Assembly (NCBI GenBank): GCA_910585265.1
Contig: CAJUCA010000011.1
Coordinates: 3,552 to 67,551 of the forward strand
Length of the DNA stretch: 64,000 nucleotides
Source: an uncultured Oscillospiraceae bacterium
GTDB lineage: Bacteria; Bacillota; Clostridia; Oscillospirales; Oscillospiraceae
Direction: 5' to 3'
Positions 59,254-64,000 of this stretch are shown here, piece after piece (the stretch's first letter is position 1; each line of letters starts with the position of its first letter). The notes below the pieces were generated by a model. The model was given only the letters and a program-made list of their open reading frames with translations, made no database searches and had not been told where the DNA came from. Both the position numbers and the translations under genes were made by a program.

Positions 59254-60198
59254 ATGAACGACAGATGGTTGGAAGTAACCCTCCCCGTCCCGGCGGACAA
59301 ATTGGACGGCGTATGCGCCGTCCTCACCGCCAACGGCATGACCGGGCTGGTGGTGGAGGAGGAGGGCGACTTCCTCCGCTTTTTGGAGCAGAACCGCCAG
59401 TACTGGGACTATGTGGACGAGGGGCTGGCCCAGCGGATGAAAGGGGCCAGCCGGGTGAAATTCTACGTCCCGGACAGTCCGGAGGGCCGGGGGCAGCTCC
59501 GGCAGTACCTGGCCGGGCTGGAGGAGTACGAGCCTCAGACCGTCTCCCTCCGGGAGGAGGACTGGGCCACCTCCTGGCAGAAATACTATCAGCCCATCCC
59601 GGTGGGCAGGCGGATCTACATCGTCCCCGACTGGATGCGGGGCCGCCCCGTGCCGGAGGGCCGCACGCCGCTCTACCTCAACCCCGGCCTCACCTTCGGC
59701 ACCGGGAGCCACCCCACCACCCAGCTCTGCCTGGAGCTGCTGGAGGGGACGCTTCGCCCCGGGGACCGGGTGCTGGACCTGGGCTGCGGCTCGGGGATTC
59801 TGGCCATCGCCGCCCTGGCCCTGGGGGCGTCCCGGGCGGCGGGGGTGGACATCGACCCCAAGGCGGCGGACGTGGCCTTTGAGAACGCCGCCCTCAACGG
59901 CATCGGCCCGGACCGCCTGTCGGTGTACGCCGGGGACGTGCTCACGGACAAAAAGCTGGCCGAAAGGCTGAACCCCGGCCAGAACCGGGTGGTGCTGGCC
60001 AACATCGTGGCGGACGTGATCATCCCCCTGTCCACCAGGGCCGGGGACTTCCTGGCCCCGGACGGCGTGTTCCTCACCTCCGGCATCATCGAGGGACGGC
60101 AGGACGAGGTCCGCGCCGCCCTGGAGGGGAACGGCTTCGCCGTAGCCGGGCACCGGGAGCGGGGCGGATGGCACGCTTTTTTGGCGGCAAAGCCGTGA
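59254..60198 (+). CDS. prmA: ribosomal protein L11 methyltransferase
   Basis: This 314-residue protein has an N-terminal substrate-binding domain (MNDRWLEVTLPVPADKL). The catalytic domain carries LTFGTGSHPTTQLCLELLE, the SAM motif VLDLGCGSGILAIAAL and NIVADVIIPL. The ATG at 59254 has AAAAGGAG 6 bases upstream. It trimethylates L11. Confidence 0.95.
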   Translation: MNDRWLEVTLPVPADKLDGVCAVLTANGMTGLVVEEEGDFLRFLEQNRQYWDYVDEGLAQRMKGASRVKFYVPDSPEGRGQLRQYLAGLEEYEPQTVSLREEDWATSWQKYYQPIPVGRRIYIVPDWMRGRPVPEGRTPLYLNPGLTFGTGSHPTTQLCLELLEGTLRPGDRVLDLGCGSGILAIAALALGASRAAGVDIDPKAADVAFENAALNGIGPDRLSVYAGDVLTDKKLAERLNPGQNRVVLANIVADVIIPLSTRAGDFLAPDGVFLTSGIIEGRQDEVRAALEGNGFAVAGHRERGGWHAFLAAKP

Positions 60199-60205
60199 TT
60201 TCTCC

Positions 60206-60234
60206 TTGTGCGCGGCGGAAAACTGTGGTATGAT
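60206..60234 (+). promoter_or_regulatory. sigma-A promoter for ptb
   Basis: TTGTGC (60206-60211), 17 bp, TATGAT (60229-60234), 54 bp before the ATG. Confidence 0.62.
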
Positions 60235-60288
60235 ATCCTCAGAAGAATTTGGGCATCCGCCCGACTGAGAGAGTGAGGAGTGATCGTC

Positions 60289-61209
60289 ATGGCCGTGCAG
60301 AACTTTGAGCAGATCGTAGACAAGGCAAGAGCCGCGGGCCGGCGCAGCCGGGTGGTTATCGCCGGGGCGGACGCGGAAAACATCCTCCTGGGCGCGTTCC
60401 ACGCCGCGGAGGAGGGCTTCGCCTACCCCGTCCTGGTGGGGGAGAAGGCCAAAATCCGCCCCCTGCTGGAGCGGCTGGGCCTGGACAAGCGGGACTTTGA
60501 GCTGGTGCCCGCCCAGCCCGGGGACAACCTGACCCAGAAGGCCATCGACCTCATCAACCAGGGCCGGGGCGACGTGCTCATGCGGGGCAGCACCCAGACC
60601 CGGGAGTTCCTCCTGCCCCTGCTGGACAAGAAGAACGGCCTGCGCACCAAGCGGCTCATCACCCACATCGACCTGGTGAGTATGCCCGAATACCCCAAGC
60701 TCATCGCCATCGGGGACGTGACCGTCACCGTCCGGCCCACCCTGGCCCAGAAGAAGGACATCCTCCGCAACATGGTGGACACCCTGCGCTACGTGGAGGA
60801 CGAGACCCCCAACATCGCCCTGCTGGCCCTGGTGGAACAGCCCAGCTTCCACATGAACGACACCATCGAGGCCCGGGATCTGGTGAAGGAGCACCAGCGG
60901 CACGCCATCGCCGCCTGCAATCTGGTGGGCCCCATCGCCTACGACCTGATCCTGTCCAAGGAGGCCGCCCGGCTGAAGGGCTACGACAACCCCCTGTGCG
61001 GCGAGTTTGACGGCATTGTGGCCCCCTCCCTGCTGGCGGGCAATCTGATCGTGAAGGGCTGGCAGATGCACGCCCACGCCCGCACCTGCGGCGTCATTGT
61101 GGGGGCGAAGATCCCGGTGGCCATCACCTCCCGCAGCGACAGCGCGGACGTGTCCTTCCTGTCCCTGGCCTTCTGCAACGTGCTGCCCAAGGACTGCCCT
61201 TACCTGTAA
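60289..61209 (+). CDS. ptb: phosphate butyryltransferase
   Basis: This 306-residue phosphate acyltransferase of the Pta/Ptb family contains LVGEKAKIRPLLERLGL, GDVLMRGSTQTREFL (~residue 100) and the C-terminal FDGIVAPSLLAGNLIVKGWQ. It interconverts butyryl-CoA and butyryl phosphate. A butyrate kinase gene is not adjacent. The ATG at 60289 has GGAG 8 bases upstream. A phosphotransacetylase role is possible, but the length fits Ptb better. Confidence 0.9.
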   Translation: MAVQNFEQIVDKARAAGRRSRVVIAGADAENILLGAFHAAEEGFAYPVLVGEKAKIRPLLERLGLDKRDFELVPAQPGDNLTQKAIDLINQGRGDVLMRGSTQTREFLLPLLDKKNGLRTKRLITHIDLVSMPEYPKLIAIGDVTVTVRPTLAQKKDILRNMVDTLRYVEDETPNIALLALVEQPSFHMNDTIEARDLVKEHQRHAIAACNLVGPIAYDLILSKEAARLKGYDNPLCGEFDGIVAPSLLAGNLIVKGWQMHAHARTCGVIVGAKIPVAITSRSDSADVSFLSLAFCNVLPKDCPYL

Positions 61210-61254
61210 CGGGCCGTCCCCCGGATTTTTGTGGAGTTTTTCTTCGGAAAACGG

Positions 61255-61283
61255 TTGACAAATTCCGGTTTTGACGATACTAT
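61255..61283 (+). promoter_or_regulatory. sigma-A promoter for the Ile T-box transcript
   Basis: TTGACA (61255-61260), 17 bp, TACTAT (61278-61283). Transcription from about 61289 would begin with a GCGTCCGC/GCGGACGC hairpin (61289-61312) and then a perfect 14-bp stem ATTCCTCCCCCGCC/GGCGGGGGAGGAAT (61329-61359) before the T-box. Confidence 0.75.
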
Positions 61284-61368
61284 AAATAGCGTCCGCTCTC
61301 CGGGGCGGACGCGGAAAAAGCATATCACATTCCTCCCCCGCCTCCGGCGGGGGAGGAATCAAAACAGC

Positions 61369-61613
61369 AAGGCTTCGATCAGGACGAGTACCCGGCAAAC
61401 CTCCCCTCAGAGAGCCGCCCACACAGTGCGAGGGCGGCGGGGCGGCCCCGGCGAAGATCCCCTGTGAGCCGCGGACCCAACGCGAAAGCAAGTAGGCTCC
61501 GCCGGGTGTGCCCGTTACAGCGCGCACGAGTGCCGCATCGTTGTTATGCGGAATTGGAGTGGTACCGCAGAGGTTCGCGCCTTTGTCTCCTTTGGGGGAC
61601 AGGGGCGTTTTTT
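61369..61613 (+). promoter_or_regulatory. T-box riboswitch (isoleucine) with terminator
   Basis: Stem I starts AAGGCTTCGATCAGGACGAGTA. A candidate Ile specifier ATC lies at about 61456-61458 in GGCGAAGATCCCC. The antiterminator carries TTGGAGTGGTACCGC (61554-61568), the T-box consensus. The terminator is CGCCTTTGTCTCC/GGGGACAGGGGCG plus TTTTTT (61578-61613). Uncharged tRNA-Ile should allow read-through into the RAYT gene and ileS. Confidence 0.9.
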
Positions 61614-61636
61614 GATCGTGCAGGTGGGACAACGAA

Positions 61637-62146
61637 ATGAATTTATTACAAAGAAAGCCTACCAGATTAAAAGGTTATGATTATGGTTCTGCTGGCGCAT
61701 ATTTCATCACAATATGCACCAAAAACCGACAATGTGTGTTATCGAGCATTGTAGGGGAGGGGCTTGCCCCTCCCGTTGTGAGGTTGACGCACTATGGTGA
61801 AATTGCAGAAGCCCAGATTTGCCTTTTAACGTCCCGTTTTCCCTCCGCCTCCGTTGAAAAATATGTGATCATGCCAAACCACATCCACCTGATCCTCCGT
61901 CTACAGAAATGCACAAAAGATCTGTCCTCAGCGGGAGGGGCAAGCCCCTCCCCTACAGTATCAACCATCATCGGCGTTTTAAAATCAATCGTAGCACGGT
62001 CATGTAAATGCGGTACTGCGCTGTTTCAGCGTTCTTTTCATGACCATATCATCAGGAATAGTGAAGATTACAGAAGAATCTGGGAATATATTGATTCCAA
62101 TCCAGCCAAATGGGCAGAGGATTGTTTCTATAATCAACATTCATAA
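61637..62146 (+). CDS. REP-associated tyrosine transposase (RAYT, Y1/TnpA_REP)
   Basis: This 169-residue HUH-type nuclease has the family opening KPTRLKGYDYGSAGAYFIT, the HUH motif in VIMPNHIHLIL (His82 and His84) and a candidate nucleophile Tyr145 or Tyr151 in DYRRIWEYIDSNPAKW. Codons 39-46 are exactly GTAG plus the class 1 REP palindrome (61751-61774), and codons 99-107 the inverted arm (61933-61956). Both are in frame and read VGEGLAPP and AGGASPSPT. Outside these arms the gene is much AT-richer than its neighbours, which suggests transfer. The SD is weak (CAGGTGGG). It lies between the Ile T-box and ileS. Confidence 0.93.
   Translation: MNLLQRKPTRLKGYDYGSAGAYFITICTKNRQCVLSSIVGEGLAPPVVRLTHYGEIAEAQICLLTSRFPSASVEKYVIMPNHIHLILRLQKCTKDLSSAGGASPSPTVSTIIGVLKSIVARSCKCGTALFQRSFHDHIIRNSEDYRRIWEYIDSNPAKWAEDCFYNQHS
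61751..61956. repeat. REP arms inside the RAYT coding sequence
   Basis: GTAG (61751-61754) with GGGAGGGGCTTGCCCCTCCC (61755-61774), and 158 bp later GGGAGGGGCAAGCCCCTCCC (61933-61952) with CTAC (61953-61956). They are the same inverted pair as the intergenic copies at 56917 and 59152, but spread over 206 bp. Confidence 0.88.
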
Positions 62147-62162
62147 TAAAGGAGAATCACCC

Positions 62163-64000
62163 ATGGACTACAACCAGACCGTCCACCTGCCCCGCACCAG
62201 CTTCCCCATGCGCGCGGGCCTGCCCAAGCGGGAGCCGGAGCTGCTCAACCCCGAGTGGGCCAAGATCACCTACCGCAAGCTGATGGACAAGAACGCGGAC
62301 AAGCCCCGGTTCGTCCTCCATGACGGCCCCCCCTACGCCAACGGCAATATCCACATCGGCACCGCCATGAACAAGATCCTCAAGGACATCATCGTCAAGT
62401 ACAAAAACATGACGGGCTTCTGCGCCCCCTACGTCCCCGGCTGGGACACCCACGGCCTGCCCATCGAGACAGCGGTGCTCAAGGACAAGAAGGTCAAGCG
62501 GGAGGACATGACTGTCCCCGAGTTCCGGGACAAGTGCAAGGAGTTCGCCACCCAGTATATTGGCAAAATGACCGGGCAGTTCCAGCGTCTGGGCGTGCTG
62601 GGCGAGTGGGAGAACCCCTATATCACCCTGCTGCCCGAGTTTGAGGCCAAGCAGATCGAGGTCTTCGGCAAGATGGCGGAAAAGGGCCTCATCTATAAGG
62701 GCATGAAGTCCGTCTACTGGTGCCCCCACGACCAGACCGCCCTGGCGGAGGCGGAGATCGACTACCAGGACGACCCCTGCACCACCATCTTTGTCAAGTT
62801 CCCGGTGAAGGACGACAAGGGCAAGCTGGCCCAATACTGCGACCTCAGCAAGCTGTTCTTCGTGATCTGGACCACCACCCCCTGGACCATCCCCGGCAAC
62901 ACCGCCATCTCCCTGAACGCCGCCTTCGACTACGTGCTGCTCCAGGCCCCCAACGGGGAGGTCTACGTGCTGGCCAAGGAGCTGGCCGAGGGCGTGTGCA
63001 AGCAGGCGGGGCTGGACTTTGACGCCTGCAAGGTTCTCGCCACCCTCAAGGGGTCCGACTTCGAGCTGATGGCGGCGAAGCACCCCCTGCTGGACCAGGA
63101 CAGCGTGATCCTCAACGGCGATCACGTCACCCTGGACGCGGGCACCGGCTGCGTCCACACTGCCCCCGGCTTCGGCGGCGAGGACTTCGAGGTCTGCCAG
63201 CGGTACGACAACGCGGGGCTGACCCACATCGGCGTGCCCGTCCCCGTGAACGCCAAGGGCGTGATGACCGACGCCCGCTACAACGGCCAGTTCTACGCCA
63301 AGGGGAACGACATGGTGGTGGCCGACCTGGAGGCGGAGGGCTTCCTGCTGGCCAAGGCGAGCATCACCCACTCCTACCCCCACTGCTGGCGGTGCAAGCA
63401 CCCCATCATCTACCGGGCCACCGAGCAGTGGTTCTGCTCGGTGGACGCCATCAAGGATCAGGCCGTCAAAGCCTGCGACAGCATTCAGTGGCACCCCGCC
63501 TGGGGCAAGGACCGCATGGTGTCCATGATCACCGAGCGCAGCGACTGGTGCATCTCCCGCCAGCGGGTGTGGGGCGTGCCCATCCCGGTGTTCTACTGCG
63601 ACGGCTGCGGGGAGTCCATCGTCACCCCCGAGACTATCTCCCACGTGGCGGAGCTGTTCCGCCAGCACGGCTCCAACGTGTGGTTTGACCGCAAGGCGGG
63701 CGATCTTGTCCCCCCCGGGTTCGCCTGCCCCAAGTGCGGCAAGAGCCAGTTCTCCAAGGAAAACGACATTATGGACGTGTGGTTCGACTCCGGCTCCACC
63801 TGGGCTGCGGTGGCGGCCCAGCGGGAAAACCTCCAGTACCCCGCCGACATCTACCTGGAGGGCGGCGACCAATACCGGGGCTGGTTCCAGTCCTCCATGC
63901 TCACCTCCATCGCCTGCAACGGCATCGCGCCCTACAAGCAGATCATCACCCACGGCTGGACGGTGGACGGCGAGGGCAAGGCCATGCACAAGTCCCTGGG
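62163..64000 (+). CDS. ileS: isoleucyl-tRNA synthetase (partial, C-terminus off window)
   Basis: The first 612 residues are visible. The class I HIGH motif is GNIHIGT near residue 61; the editing CP1 domain includes IWTTTPWTIPGNT and CRWCKHPI-like sequence (HCWRCKHPI); DWCISRQRVWGVPIPV follows, and a KMSKS-like block KAMHKSLG lies at the very edge. The gene starts MDYNQTVHLPRTSF with AAAGGAG 8 bases upstream. It is normally controlled directly by its T-box, but here the RAYT gene lies in between. Confidence 0.97.
   Translation, partial: MDYNQTVHLPRTSFPMRAGLPKREPELLNPEWAKITYRKLMDKNADKPRFVLHDGPPYANGNIHIGTAMNKILKDIIVKYKNMTGFCAPYVPGWDTHGLPIETAVLKDKKVKREDMTVPEFRDKCKEFATQYIGKMTGQFQRLGVLGEWENPYITLLPEFEAKQIEVFGKMAEKGLIYKGMKSVYWCPHDQTALAEAEIDYQDDPCTTIFVKFPVKDDKGKLAQYCDLSKLFFVIWTTTPWTIPGNTAISLNAAFDYVLLQAPNGEVYVLAKELAEGVCKQAGLDFDACKVLATLKGSDFELMAAKHPLLDQDSVILNGDHVTLDAGTGCVHTAPGFGGEDFEVCQRYDNAGLTHIGVPVPVNAKGVMTDARYNGQFYAKGNDMVVADLEAEGFLLAKASITHSYPHCWRCKHPIIYRATEQWFCSVDAIKDQAVKACDSIQWHPAWGKDRMVSMITERSDWCISRQRVWGVPIPVFYCDGCGESIVTPETISHVAELFRQHGSNVWFDRKAGDLVPPGFACPKCGKSQFSKENDIMDVWFDSGSTWAAVAAQRENLQYPADIYLEGGDQYRGWFQSSMLTSIACNGIAPYKQIITHGWTVDGEGKAMHKSL

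Overview
This 64 kb window comes from the chromosome of a high-GC, spore-forming, anaerobic Firmicute. It most resembles gut Oscillospiraceae (the Flavonifractor / Lawsonibacter / Pseudoflavonifractor / Oscillibacter group). The evidence is the spore genes spoVAD-spoVAE, GC-rich codon use with Shine-Dalgarno sites and sigma-A promoters typical of Firmicutes, SAM-I and T-box riboswitches, a phosphate butyryltransferase, and large secreted proteins with SLH (S-layer homology) domains. I cannot name the species from the sequence.

Layout. 1-4.1 kb: a minus-strand run of HAD phosphatase, AI-2E family permease, TldD and a TldE/PmbA-like partner cut by the window edge. 4.2-16.3 kb: three ~1060-residue SLH surface proteins. 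Each is convergent with a ~135-residue stand-alone tail-fibre-like protein across a shared terminator, and the middle module is inverted. 16.3-16.8 kb: tandem promoter-hairpin cassettes and a 27-residue ORF. 16.8-33.4 kb: the complete S10-spc-alpha ribosomal cluster on the minus strand (rpsJ to rplQ, with secY, adk, map, a KOW protein, infA and rpoA), interrupted by long stem-loop repeats. 33.6-40.2 kb: proS, an ECF sigma/anti-sigma pair, gdhA, a YxeA-like protein, an acyl-ACP thioesterase and a Cys-rich unknown. 40.4-49.9 kb: spoVAD-spoVAE, SAM-I riboswitch with metK, feoAB, a GT39-like membrane glycosyltransferase, a rhomboid-like protein, pepT and a frameshifted HTH gene. 50-64 kb: tmcAL, ackA, a zinc-ribbon protein, ruvX, secG, a fourth SLH protein, a small RHH protein, comF, thiI, an XRE regulator, prmA, ptb, then an Ile T-box, a REP-associated transposase (RAYT) and ileS, which is cut by the right edge.

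How it fits together. Most genes are core: translation, protein export, SAM and iron supply, acetate/butyrate metabolism and sporulation. The unusual material is of two kinds. The first is the triplicated surface-protein module, whose conserved leaders fold over their own ribosome binding sites. The second is a set of palindromic repeat families: GTAG-headed REP pairs with a RAYT gene whose own coding sequence carries two REP arms, a 162-bp covarying palindrome family, and a long-stem repeat inside the ribosomal operon. The RAYT gene sits between the Ile T-box and ileS, so it should share ileS regulation.

Many long open frames antisense to the GC-rich genes were judged to be shadows and left out. 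I saw no tRNA, rRNA or CRISPR array.
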